Shown: positions 34,442 through 42,594 of the stretch, in pieces
How positions within the stretch are numbered: position 1 is the stretch's first letter
How the letters are laid out: each line of letters opens with the position of its first letter
Source: JBJHDF01 sp050486405
GTDB lineage: Bacteria > Pseudomonadota > Gammaproteobacteria > Pseudomonadales > Cellvibrionaceae
NCBI GenBank assembly: GCA_050486405.1
Contig: JBJHDF010000029.1
Location: 1-49,093 of the forward strand
Direction: 5' to 3'
DNA: 49,093 bases
The notes under the pieces: model-generated
What the model was told of the DNA's origin: nothing
Databases searched by the model: none
Seen by the model: only the letters and a program-made list of their open reading frames with translations
Position numbers and translations under genes: made by a program

Positions 34442-35340
34442 CAGTCGCGCAGCTCCCGGCGGGTGGTGGCGAAAAACAGCTCTTCCAGGCGGGCCTGGCC
34501 GTACTGCAATTGCTCAACCCGCAGGCCAGAGGCTTCCAGGCGGGCCAGAAGCTGCACGGGCGTCAGTCCGGCCTTCTCCGGGTTGAACTCCCAGCGACCG
34601 TCCTGTGTTTGCTGTGCGTCGGTCTGAGCGGCCAATTCTGGCGGTGGCGCGGCGTTCAGGGCGACCAGCAGGCGTCGCTTCTGCTGCGCCAGCAGCTCCT
34701 GCAGCGGGCCGGCGGCCACCAGCCGTCCCTCATCCATCAGCGCCAGTGTGTCGCAGAGGGACTCCACTTCCTGTAACAGGTGCGAGGTATAGATGATGGT
34801 GGTGCCCTGGCGGTTGAGTTGGCGCACTTCGTCGAGCAGGAAAGCCCGGGATTGCGGGTCTACATTGGCGGTGGGCTCGTCCAGGATCAGCAGCTTGGGT
34901 TCCTGCAGCAGGGCGATGGCAAAGTTGAGGCGGCGCTTGGTGCCGCCGGAGTAGCGACCCGCCCGCTGCGTCTGCACCCGCTCCAGATCGCAACGGCGCA
35001 GCGCGTTGCTAACAGCTTCACGTTTTTGCGGGCCGGACAGGCCCAGCACGCCGGCAAAGTAGTACAGGTTCTCCCGACCGGTGAGCCTCGGGTAGAAGGC
35101 GTACTCCTGGGGCACCAGCGCCAGATCCCGGCGCCCGAGGCGGGCAGGGCTGCCGTCGATCAGAATCTGGCCCCGGTCCGCGCGCAGCAGGCCGGCGATC
35201 AGCGATACCAGGGTGGTCTTGCCGGCACCGTTAGGTCCCAGCAGGCCCAGCAGGGCGCCGCTGTCCAAGTGCAGGTCCAGCTCCCGTATCTGTCTTGTGC
35301 GGGAGTCGTAGCCGAATTCGAGGCCGGTTATTGTCAGCAA
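34441..35340 (-). CDS. ABC transporter ATP-binding protein
   Basis: The ATPase of the exporter pair, about 299 residues. Walker A GPNGAGKTTLVS, Q-loop ALVPQEYAFYP, a signature variant YSGGTKRRLNFAIALL, Walker B LLILDEPTANVDPQ and the H-loop YTSHLLQEVE are intact. A C-terminal extension of about 80 residues is typical of drug/lipid exporters. The only ATG in frame (35451) lies upstream of a good minus-strand -10 box at 35405-35410, so translation more likely begins at TTG 35340 (LLTITGLEF). First gene of the minus-strand unit. Confidence 0.9.
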   Translation of the reverse strand: MLTITGLEFGYDSRTRQIRELDLHLDSGALLGLLGPNGAGKTTLVSLIAGLLRADRGQILIDGSPARLGRRDLALVPQEYAFYPRLTGRENLYYFAGVLGLSGPQKREAVSNALRRCDLERVQTQRAGRYSGGTKRRLNFAIALLQEPKLLILDEPTANVDPQSRAFLLDEVRQLNRQGTTIIYTSHLLQEVESLCDTLALMDEGRLVAAGPLQELLAQQKRRLLVALNAAPPPELAAQTDAQQTQDGRWEFNPEKAGLTPVQLLARLEASGLRVEQLQYGQARLEELFFATTRRELRD

Positions 35341-35404
35341 GGGTACGCTCGCGTAGTTTGGGCGTTGCTCGTGTGTTTGTCTGGAGCCCGAGCAGCGGGG
35401 CGGG

Positions 35405-35433
35405 ATTATAGCGTTTTTGGTCCGCCGTGCCGA
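35405..35433 (-). promoter_or_regulatory. Probable promoter of the ABC-ACP-KS-CLF unit
   Basis: Read on the minus strand: TCGGCA (35428-35433), a 17-bp spacer, then a perfect TATAAT (35405-35410). Transcription would begin near 35398, about 60 nt before the TTG start of the ATPase gene. The same 190-bp gap must also hold the promoter of the divergent second ACP unit. Confidence 0.5.
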
Positions 35434-35529
35434 CCCCGGCGCCGTGTACATTTGCCGGTGGCAGGCTTATCATAACCGCCTGCGCCACTCGCCTCATTGC
35501 CAGGTTAAAAGTACAGGAAACCGATTTAC

Positions 35530-35784
35530 ATGGCCGATATTACCCAAGAGATCAAGCAACTGATTATCGAAGAACTGGAGCTGGAAGATATTACCCCCGA
35601 TGATATCGATACCGAGGCGCCCCTGTTTCGCGAGGGTTTGGGCCTGGACTCCATCGACGCGCTGGAGCTTGGTCTGGCGCTGCAAAAGCGCTACCAGGTA
35701 AAACTCGACGCCAATTCCGAAGACAATAAAACCCATTTCTACTCCGTGGCATCACTGCGCGACTTTGTGCTGGCCAATCGCTGA
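35530..35784 (+). CDS. Acyl carrier protein (cluster ACP 2)
   Basis: An 84-residue acyl carrier protein with S41 in GLGLDSIDALELGLAL as the phosphopantetheine site. The helix after it is acidic and the protein has the usual LFREGLGLDS lead-in. It differs in sequence from cluster ACP 1, so the two carriers probably serve different steps, for example priming versus elongation or two separate acyl chains. ATG 35530 heads the third transcription unit, divergent from the ABC transporter genes. Confidence 0.93.
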   Translation: MADITQEIKQLIIEELELEDITPDDIDTEAPLFREGLGLDSIDALELGLALQKRYQVKLDANSEDNKTHFYSVASLRDFVLANR

Positions 35785-35850
35785 GAATTCTGGTTTGGTG
35801 GTACTCGATCGCAGTGACTTGCCGCTGTTCCTCGTTTGGGGGGGCTGCGC

Positions 35851-36420
35851 GTGACCATTTCTGTGTGGCGGATCTGGGGTGTGCTGCTGGCACTGCTGCT
35901 GTTGCTCTATCCCCTGCTTGCCTACTGGGGGCTCACCCGCTGGGAGCCGCGCTACCTGGGTTTGGCCCTGGTGGTGGTATACCTGCTGCGCGGGTTGATC
36001 CTGGCCAATCGCTGGCACAAGCGCCTGGCGATCAGCGTCGCGGCCGTGCTGGTCGGCGTCGGTTTCTGGTTGCTCAACAGTGAGCCGCTGCTACGTCTGG
36101 TGCCGTCCTTCATCAGCTTGTGCGCGGCGGCGGTGTTCGGTTATGGTCTGCTGCGGCCACCCACCTTGCCGGCGCGTATGGCCAAAAGAATTCTCGGCAC
36201 CCTGGAGCCGGAAGTAGAGTCCTATACCACCGCGATTACCTGGATCTGGCTGGTGTTCTTTCTGTGCAACGCCGCAGTGGCAGCGATCACCGCCCTGTGG
36301 ATGAGCCGCGAGGTCTGGGCGCTGTACAACGGTTTGATTGCCTATGGCTTGGTGGCTGTCCTGTTTGCGCTGGAGTACCTCTACCGGGTGTTGGTATTCC
36401 ATGCGCGGCGATCGTCATAG
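35851..36420 (+). CDS. Polytopic membrane protein, COG4648-like
   Basis: About 189 residues with five or six hydrophobic helices (LLALLLLLYPLLAYWGL, LGLALVVVYLLRGLIL, ISVAAVLVGVGFWLL, FISLCAAAVFGYGLL, and two more near the end). The RPPTLPARMAKRILGTLEPEVESYT segment resembles the COG4648 membrane family that recurs beside ACP and acyltransferase genes in aryl-polyene-type clusters. Biochemical role unknown. GTG 35851 is preceded by a run of G residues and is preferred to TTG 35836. It lies 66 bp after ACP 2 and 23 bp before the acyltransferase. Confidence 0.72.
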   Translation: MTISVWRIWGVLLALLLLLYPLLAYWGLTRWEPRYLGLALVVVYLLRGLILANRWHKRLAISVAAVLVGVGFWLLNSEPLLRLVPSFISLCAAAVFGYGLLRPPTLPARMAKRILGTLEPEVESYTTAITWIWLVFFLCNAAVAAITALWMSREVWALYNGLIAYGLVAVLFALEYLYRVLVFHARRSS

Positions 36421-36443
36421 CGCATACAGACGCGAAGGCTCCC

Positions 36444-37376
36444 ATGGCAGATGACCCCGAGGGAAAAATGAACAATCGCTGGCTCGCCATGCGCGAGCGC
36501 GGCAGCCTCTGGAGCATGCGACTGGCGCTGTGGCTTTACCGCCGGGGCGGCCACCTGCTGCTGTATCCGGCAGCATGGTTGGCGGTGCTCTACTTTTTTT
36601 TCAGCCGGCCCGCCACCCGGCGCTACTCCCGTCGCTATCTGCACCGGGTATTGGGCAGGCCGGTGGGATGGCGTACACTCTGGCGGCACCAGTGGGCATT
36701 TGCTCGCAGTCTGATTATGCGTCTGGCGGCGTGGATGGATCGTATAAAGCTGTCGGAGGTTGATTTTCCAGGGCATCAAACCCTGCTGGAGCTGCAGCAG
36801 CAGCGGCGGGGACCGGTATTGCTCGGCGCGCACTTTGGCAACCTGGAGATGTGTCGGGCTCTGGTGGAAAATGACCAGTCGCTGACGCTGAATGTTATCC
36901 TGCACACCGCGCCGGATGAAAAATTCAGTCGCGTGTTGCACAGCATCAGTGATCGCTCCCGGGTCCGGCTTATTCCGGTGGGAGAAGTGACGCCGCTGAC
37001 GGCCATGCAGTTGCAGGAAAAACTGGCGCGGGGTGAAATTTTGATCATGATGGCTGATCGTCTGCCGCCCGGTAACGAGGAAAGGCACTTCACGCAGGCT
37101 TTTCTGGGGCGGGAAGCCCGTTTTCCGGCAGGGCCTTTTCTGCTGTCGTTGCTACTTGAGGCGCCGGTGTATTTTTTTGTGGGCTACGAGACGCCGCGTG
37201 GATACACCACCCGTTTCGAGCTGCTCAAGGAGGCGGGCAGGGTGCCCAGGTCCCGGCGCGAGCAGATTTGCAAAGACATGTTGAGCGATTACGTCACTCA
37301 ACTGGAAGCGGTATGTCGCGAACAGCCACTGCAGTGGTTCAACTTTTACGATTTCTGGAACGAAGACGAAGATTGA
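36444..37376 (+). CDS. LpxL/HtrB-type lysophospholipid acyltransferase family protein
   Basis: A membrane-associated acyltransferase of about 310 residues. The catalytic motif is HFGNLE in LLGAHFGNLEMCRAL, with the downstream ADRLPPGNEERHFTQAFLGREARFPAGPFLLS block where the acyl-acceptor site lies. An N-terminal hydrophobic helix (LLLYPAAWLAVLYFFF) anchors it. Known relatives use acyl-ACP donors for lipid A or ornithine/glycine lipids, and similar genes sit in aryl-polyene clusters. ATG 36444 follows GAAGG. The flavoenzyme gene begins 2 bp after its stop. Likely acylates the cluster product or loads it onto a lipid. Confidence 0.87.
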   Translation: MADDPEGKMNNRWLAMRERGSLWSMRLALWLYRRGGHLLLYPAAWLAVLYFFFSRPATRRYSRRYLHRVLGRPVGWRTLWRHQWAFARSLIMRLAAWMDRIKLSEVDFPGHQTLLELQQQRRGPVLLGAHFGNLEMCRALVENDQSLTLNVILHTAPDEKFSRVLHSISDRSRVRLIPVGEVTPLTAMQLQEKLARGEILIMMADRLPPGNEERHFTQAFLGREARFPAGPFLLSLLLEAPVYFFVGYETPRGYTTRFELLKEAGRVPRSRREQICKDMLSDYVTQLEAVCREQPLQWFNFYDFWNEDED

Positions 37377-37378
37377 AT

Positions 37379-38617
37379 ATGACTAACACTATCGAGTCTG
37401 TTGACGTGCTGATTATCGGTGCCGGCCCCTCCGGTTCCATTGCCTCATCGCTTTTGCATCAGAAGGGGCATCGCGTGCTGGTGCTGGAACGCGAGACCTT
37501 TCCGCGCTTTTCCATAGGCGAAAGTCTGCTGCCGCACTGCATGAGCTTTGTCGAGGAGGCGGGCATGCTGGACGCGGTCAACAATTTCGGTTTTCAGTTC
37601 AAGAATGGCGCCGCGTTTCGGCGCGGAGACAGCTATACCTGGTTTGACTTTCAGGACAAGTTCTCGCCCGGGCCCGGCACTACCTTCCAGGTGGAGCGGG
37701 GCAAATTCGATAAGTTGCTCGCCGATGAGGCGGTTCGGCAGGGGGTCGAGATTCGTTATCAGCACACTATCGACAATGTTACTTTCAGCGATGAGGGAGC
37801 GCAGGTTCACTACCAGGATGCTGCCGGCAACAAGGGCATCATCGAGTGCGGATTTGTATTGGATGCCAGTGGTTTTGGACGGGTATTACCGCGTTTGCTG
37901 GAGCTGGAGTCGCCATCGGATTTTCCCGTGCGCAAGGCAGTATTCACCCATGTCGACGATCATATCAGCGACAGCAGCTTCGACCGGGAAAAAATTCTGA
38001 TTACCGTAAACCCAAACGAAAAGGACATCTGGTACTGGCTGATTCCCTTCAGTGACGGCAAGTGCTCTCTGGGTGTGGTGGCCAGCCGGGAGCAGATAGA
38101 CGCGCGCAAATCGGACACCATAGAACAGCAGATTCGCCGTTTTGTGGCCGAGGCGCCGGAATTGGACCGGCTGCTGGCCAGGGCCGAATACAACTACCCG
38201 GCCCGGGAAATCGTCGGTTACGCCGCCGATGTGCGGCAGCTCAGCGGCCCGCGTTTTGCCTTGCTGGGCAATGCCGGTGAGTTCCTCGACCCGGTATTTT
38301 CCTCTGGTGTCACTATCGCCATGCGCTCGGCGAGTATGGCCACGGCGGTGCTGGATCGTCAGTTGCGCGGGGAAACCGTGGACTGGATGAATGAATACGA
38401 GTTGCCGTTGCGCAAAGGTATATCCGCTTTTCGGGTGTTTGTGGAGGCCTGGTACGACGGCCGCTTTCAGGACATTATTTTCTACCCGGAGCAGGTGGAC
38501 AGTGTGCGGCAGATGATCTGTTCCATACTCGCAGGCTATGCCTGGGACACCCGCAATCCCTTTGTGGCCGATGCCCAGCGGCGTATGGAGGCGCTGGCCG
38601 ATTTCTGCGCGCCCTGA
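37379..38617 (+). CDS. Flavin-dependent halogenase-like FAD oxidoreductase
   Basis: A 412-residue class A flavoprotein. It has GAGPSG (14-19) for FAD, RFSIGESLLP (44-53), a lysine K75 in FQFKNGAAFRRGD at the place of the catalytic halogenase lysine, and W218-Y-W-L-I-P223, which matches the WxWxIP motif regarded as diagnostic of flavin-dependent halogenases. LDPVFSSGVTIAM near residue 305 is the shared FAD-binding tail. The presence of both K75 and WxWxIP supports halogenation of an aromatic or phenolic intermediate, but related proteins act as hydroxylases or reductases. Begins 2 bp after the acyltransferase stop and ends the unit. Confidence 0.83.
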   Translation: MTNTIESVDVLIIGAGPSGSIASSLLHQKGHRVLVLERETFPRFSIGESLLPHCMSFVEEAGMLDAVNNFGFQFKNGAAFRRGDSYTWFDFQDKFSPGPGTTFQVERGKFDKLLADEAVRQGVEIRYQHTIDNVTFSDEGAQVHYQDAAGNKGIIECGFVLDASGFGRVLPRLLELESPSDFPVRKAVFTHVDDHISDSSFDREKILITVNPNEKDIWYWLIPFSDGKCSLGVVASREQIDARKSDTIEQQIRRFVAEAPELDRLLARAEYNYPAREIVGYAADVRQLSGPRFALLGNAGEFLDPVFSSGVTIAMRSASMATAVLDRQLRGETVDWMNEYELPLRKGISAFRVFVEAWYDGRFQDIIFYPEQVDSVRQMICSILAGYAWDTRNPFVADAQRRMEALADFCAP

Positions 38618-38629
38618 TTTCGTGGCGAT

Positions 38630-39109
38630 TCAGAGAATGTTCAGCAGGGTTTCCTTGGCCTGATTGACCCGGGCGGCCAGGTAGTCGCTGCCGCCCCGGT
38701 CCGGGTGCAGTTTCTGCATCAAGCGGCGATGGGCCTCGATAACCATATCCCGGGTAATTTCCCCTCTCGCCGGATCGCCTTTCAAACCGAGGGTTTCCAG
38801 CGCTTCCTGTACCTCGACACTGCTGCCGGCCACAGGCGACGCCTTCTCCTGTTTGTGTCGCAGCCACATGGGCAGCAGCGCAACGCCAATGCCCAGCAAC
38901 CATCTCACCAGGGGCAGCAATACACCGATCAGACCGGCGAGCCAATGGGCTCGCCCCGTTGCCGCCATGATCACCAGCAGCAGCGCCACCACCAGAATAA
39001 TGCCGCTTAGCGTAGCCTTGCGGCGCTGTTCTGGCGGCAAGCGGCGAATTCTGGCCACCGCATAGAGCGCGGCGAAGGTTGCCACCAGGGCAAACAGGAT
39101 CTTGATCAT
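38630..39109 (-). CDS. Membrane-anchored J-domain (DnaJ-like) protein
   Basis: A 159-residue protein with an N-terminal helix (about 1-18), a pair of central membrane helices (about 34-50 and 57-80) and a C-terminal partial J domain: ITRDMVIEAHRRLMQKLHPDRGGSDYLAARVNQAKETLL, with the Hsp70-activating HPD at 135-137. The layout resembles DjlC/Pam18-type co-chaperones that recruit DnaK to membranes. Convergent with the biosynthetic unit and not obviously part of it. Confidence 0.88.
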   Translation of the reverse strand: MIKILFALVATFAALYAVARIRRLPPEQRRKATLSGIILVVALLLVIMAATGRAHWLAGLIGVLLPLVRWLLGIGVALLPMWLRHKQEKASPVAGSSVEVQEALETLGLKGDPARGEITRDMVIEAHRRLMQKLHPDRGGSDYLAARVNQAKETLLNIL

Positions 39110-39147
39110 GAAAGTGTCGGGCTCTGCTGATAATCGCGTTGGGGAGC

Positions 39148-39153
39148 ATTATA
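39148..39153 (-). promoter_or_regulatory. Probable -10 box for the J-domain gene
   Basis: A perfect TATAAT on the minus strand, about 40 bp upstream of ATG 39109. No good -35 is seen at the expected spacing, so it may need an activator or an extended element. Confidence 0.35.
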
Positions 39154-39178
39154 CCCGGCACTCCTGATCAGAACAGCC

Positions 39179-41026
39179 TCAGAACAGCAGCGCCGCCCCG
39201 GCATTGCCGACGACGCTGCCACTATTGCTGGTGGCGCTTTCTCCCAGAGAGCCAACCGCCAGGCTATTGCCGCTGTTGCTCAAATCCAGGCTGCGTCCGA
39301 AGCTGGCATGAGCCACAGGTTGAATCGCCTTGATATACCGATGCGGGTGCCAGGCGCCGTCGTGGTAGCGGAACAGATAGACCGCCCCGGCGCCGGTTAC
39401 GGAGGCATCGCTGGAATCGCCGCCCACACCTTTACTGCCGCTGGCTTCGTCTTTGGCACCTACGGCCAGCAATCGACCGTTGGCGCTCAGCGCTACGGAA
39501 CTGCCGAAATCGTAGTCCTCACCGGGATTCTCCGGTTTTATATAGGCTTGTTGTTGCCACTGTCCCTGGTCGCGCACAAACACGTAAGCTGCACCGGCAC
39601 CTCTCATGCTGGTGTCTGTTTCGTCGCCGTTGATGCCCGTCGCCGCGCTGTTATCCATAATGCTGGTAACGGCCAGGGTGTTGCCGCTGGCACTGAGCGC
39701 TATCCGGTGGCCGAACTCCAGGTGTTCCCTGCTGTTGGATGCTTTGATATAGGCTTGTTGCTGCCAGACCCCGTCTTCTTCGACAAAAACGTACGCTGCC
39801 CCGGAGCGACGAGCGTTGATATTGTCCTCGGCGCCGTTGATGCCACTGGACTCACTGTTCTCGGTAGTGGCTCCCACCGCCAGAGTAGTGCCATCTGCCG
39901 AGAGCGCTACGCTGTAGCCGAAACTGATGCCAATGGTAGGGAGGCAGCGAACCGGTGAGGGGTTGAAGCAGCCCGGGTTGGGGAAATAGGCTTGAGTGGA
40001 TGGCTTGACGTAAGTGGTCTGGGTCCACGTAGCGTTCTCGCGCTCAAACAGATAAACCGCGCCGGCAATACCAACACTGGTATCTTCCTGGTCGCCATTT
40101 ATACCGGTGGCGTTACTTTCTTCACCGTAGGCGCCCACGGCCAGGCGGTTACCATCTGCGGAAAGCGCGATGCTCACGCCAAAGTAGCCATGGGCACGGG
40201 AGTTGGACGCTTTCAGATAAGCCTGTTCCGTCCATTCATCGTCGTCGCGTACGAATACAAAAGCGGCGCCGGAGCGGGTGGCGCTGTCGTCGTCACGGTC
40301 GCCGTTGATGCCGGTAGCGTTACTGGACTCAAAAGGGGTGCCCACCACCAGGGTATCGCCCTCCTCGGACAACACTAGGCTGTAGCCCAGGTAGGCGTCG
40401 CTGTGGGCCTCGCCGGTAGCAACTGTCAGCTCTGCGTGCCACTTCCAGCTACCGTCCTGTTGGCGCGAAAACACTGTCACCGAACCAGCATTTGCCACCG
40501 GGTTGCAGGTCTCCCCAGCGGGGCACTCCACGGAGACATTGCGGTTGGTGGCGCCGACCGCCAGCCACCAACCGTCGCCGGACATGGCGACGCTGTACCC
40601 AAAGAAGTCGTTCTGTGCCGGGTTGGCGGCGTGAAAGAGGCCAATGCTGCTGAGCATCAACTCCTCTACGTAGACCGGCGAGGAGGCGCGGCAGCCGTTC
40701 TTGTTGCAGGCGGCCAGCAGATAACTGGCGTTTTCCCAGTCCTCCCGGTGCACGGCAATGGGGTGATTGTAGCTGTTGCCTCCCAAGGCACCACTTACCG
40801 GCTGGTAACCGCTGCTGCCGTCCGGGTTCTTGTACAACTGGTAGTACTTGGCGCCGGAAGCGGAATTCCACTCAAAATGCAGCGACTTGGCATGCTGCAC
40901 GGAAACCGACAGGTGGGGAGGAGCGGGTTTGGACCCGGAACCACAGGCAGACAGCGCCAGAGCCAAGGCCAGAACCAGCATCGGGCCTGAGGCCAGAATA
41001 CGACCGAGGGGGTTATTCATTTTCAT
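39179..41026 (-). CDS. FG-GAP/integrin-alpha-like beta-propeller lipoprotein
   Basis: A 615-residue exported lipoprotein (ALALALSACGSGS). Residues about 38-125 form a fibronectin-like domain (LHFEWNSASGAKYYQLYKN). From about 130 on there are seven repeats, each with FGYSVALSADG...LAVGA...SGAAYVFV, the FG-GAP propeller pattern. Five repeats carry a loop of the form SSNATGINGDRDDDS or a variant, an acidic Asp/Asn-rich segment that may bind calcium. Such proteins are surface or outer-membrane binders; the ligand is unknown. Divergent from the arsR operon. ATG 41020 is an alternative start. Confidence 0.85.
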   Translation of the reverse strand: MKMNNPLGRILASGPMLVLALALALSACGSGSKPAPPHLSVSVQHAKSLHFEWNSASGAKYYQLYKNPDGSSGYQPVSGALGGNSYNHPIAVHREDWENASYLLAACNKNGCRASSPVYVEELMLSSIGLFHAANPAQNDFFGYSVAMSGDGWWLAVGATNRNVSVECPAGETCNPVANAGSVTVFSRQQDGSWKWHAELTVATGEAHSDAYLGYSLVLSEEGDTLVVGTPFESSNATGINGDRDDDSATRSGAAFVFVRDDDEWTEQAYLKASNSRAHGYFGVSIALSADGNRLAVGAYGEESNATGINGDQEDTSVGIAGAVYLFERENATWTQTTYVKPSTQAYFPNPGCFNPSPVRCLPTIGISFGYSVALSADGTTLAVGATTENSESSGINGAEDNINARRSGAAYVFVEEDGVWQQQAYIKASNSREHLEFGHRIALSASGNTLAVTSIMDNSAATGINGDETDTSMRGAGAAYVFVRDQGQWQQQAYIKPENPGEDYDFGSSVALSANGRLLAVGAKDEASGSKGVGGDSSDASVTGAGAVYLFRYHDGAWHPHRYIKAIQPVAHASFGRSLDLSNSGNSLAVGSLGESATSNSGSVVGNAGAALLF

Positions 41027-41136
41027 AGTTCATACTCGCCAGATAAACGGAACGGGTTGTTTTACGCTTATCCTAGGGCGTCCGATGGAAAAAATCTGTT
41101 TCATTTTGTGTAGAAATGTAGTGCTTCCGGGCGATA

Positions 41137-41165
41137 TTGTATATATGTGGCTAGCCAAATATAAT
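41137..41165 (+). promoter_or_regulatory. ars promoter with embedded ArsR operator
   Basis: TTGTAT (41137-41142), 17-bp spacer, perfect TATAAT (41160-41165). The spacer is occupied by a near-perfect 20-bp dyad (41143-41162; ATAT-g-TGGCTAGCCA-a-ATAT) overlapping the -10. This is an ideal position for an ArsR-type repressor to block RNA polymerase. Confidence 0.65.
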
Positions 41166-41172
41166 AACAGCC

Positions 41173-41562
41173 ATGTCAGCTATCGTTCCTATGCTTTCTG
41201 CCTCCGCGCCTGCGGCTACGCCGGGCGAGGCGGATTTCCCCCAGCGCAGTGCGCAGCTGTTTCGCGCCCTGTCCGAGCCGTTGCGGCTGCGCATCCTGAA
41301 TCTGCTGCTCAACCGGTCGGAACTGTGTGTCTGCGATCTGGTGACGGCGCTCGATGCGCCGCAAAGCCTGGTGTCGCGGCATCTGGCCTATCTGAGGCGG
41401 GCCGGCTTGGTCCTGGCCCGGCGCGAGGGTGTCTGGATGCACTACCGCCTGGACGACAGTAAACCCCTGGCCCGGGAGCTGCTGTCTGTCTGGCACGCAC
41501 GGCTCGAGGGCGCCTTGAACCCGGACTTGCAGCGGCTCGAGTCCAGCCGCAACTGCTGTTGA
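41173..41562 (+). CDS. arsR: ArsR-family arsenic-responsive repressor
   Basis: A 129-residue winged helix-turn-helix repressor. The metalloid-sensing motif ELCVCDL places C52 and C54 at the start of the recognition region, and the protein ends NCC, offering further thiols. The helix-turn-helix is DAPQSLVSRHLAYLRRAGLV. It heads the arsR-GAPDH-arsJ operon and should bind the palindrome at 41143-41162, releasing it on As(III). The predicted transcription start is at or within a base or two of ATG 41173, so the message may be leaderless; ATG 41191 is the alternative start. Confidence 0.93.
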   Translation: MSAIVPMLSASAPAATPGEADFPQRSAQLFRALSEPLRLRILNLLLNRSELCVCDLVTALDAPQSLVSRHLAYLRRAGLVLARREGVWMHYRLDDSKPLARELLSVWHARLEGALNPDLQRLESSRNCC

Positions 41563-41586
41563 TTTAACTCCCTCACGAGGTAACTT

Positions 41587-42594
41587 ATGACCACAAAAAT
41601 TGCCATCAACGGCTTCGGCCGTATGGGGCGCCTGGCTCTGCGCGCCGCTTGGGACTGGCCCCAGCTTGAGATTGTCCACATCAACGAACCCGCCGGCGAC
41701 GCGGCCACCGCTGCCCATCTGCTGAACTTTGACTCGGTGCACGGCCGCTGGCAGCACGAAGCCAGGGCCGAGGGCAACAATCTGGTCATCGGTGACCGGG
41801 TAGTGGGCTACAGCAGCAACCGCTCCCTGGAGGATACGCTCTGGCGGCAATCGGGCGCGGATCTGGTGGTGGAGTGCAGTGGTCAGTTCAAGACCCGCGC
41901 CGCCCTGCAACCCTATTTCGACGCCGGCGTGAAAAAAGTCGTGGTCTCGGCGCCGGTCAAGGAAGAGGTGCTCAACGTGGTGATGGGGGTCAACCACCAG
42001 CGCTATGACCCGGCGGTGGACCACATAGTCACCGCCGCTTCCTGCACCACCAACTGCCTGGCGCCCGTGGTGCAGGTGATTCACCGGGGGCTGGGCATCC
42101 GCCACGGGCTGATCACCACCATCCACGATCTGACCAACACCCAGAGCCTGCTCGACCAGCCCCACAAGGATCTGCGTCGCGCCCGGGCCAGCGGCATGTC
42201 CCTGATTCCCACCACCACGGGTTCGGCCACCGCCATTGGCCTGATTTTTCCCGAACTGCAGGGCAAACTCAACGGTATTGCCGTGCGCGTCCCCCTGGCC
42301 AATGCCTCGCTCACCGATTGCGTTTTCGAGGTGGAAAGGCCCACCACGGTGGAAGAAGTGAACGGCTTGCTGTCGCAGGCGGCCCGGGGTGACCTGCGCG
42401 GGATTCTCGGTTACGAAGAGCGCCCACTGGTATCGGTGGACTACACCAACGACACCCGCTCCTCCATAGTCGATGCGCCTTCCACCCTGGTGGTGGACGG
42501 CACCCAGGTGAAAATTCTGACCTGGTACGACAACGAGATCGGCTATGTCCATCGCATGATGGAACTGGCGGTGCGGGTGGCCGCCGACCTGTGA
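41587..42594 (+). CDS. ArsJ-associated glyceraldehyde-3-phosphate dehydrogenase
   Basis: A full-length GAPDH: NAD-binding NGFGRMGRLALRAA, active-site C153 in ASCTTNCLAP, H180 in TTIHDLTNTQS and the C-terminal WYDNEIGYVHRM. In arsenic operons of this type the enzyme uses arsenate in place of phosphate to make the unstable 1-arseno-3-phosphoglycerate, which ArsJ exports. The gene lies 24 bp after arsR and its stop overlaps the arsJ start (TGATG), so it is dedicated to resistance, not glycolysis. Confidence 0.93.
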   Translation: MTTKIAINGFGRMGRLALRAAWDWPQLEIVHINEPAGDAATAAHLLNFDSVHGRWQHEARAEGNNLVIGDRVVGYSSNRSLEDTLWRQSGADLVVECSGQFKTRAALQPYFDAGVKKVVVSAPVKEEVLNVVMGVNHQRYDPAVDHIVTAASCTTNCLAPVVQVIHRGLGIRHGLITTIHDLTNTQSLLDQPHKDLRRARASGMSLIPTTTGSATAIGLIFPELQGKLNGIAVRVPLANASLTDCVFEVERPTTVEEVNGLLSQAARGDLRGILGYEERPLVSVDYTNDTRSSIVDAPSTLVVDGTQVKILTWYDNEIGYVHRMMELAVRVAADL

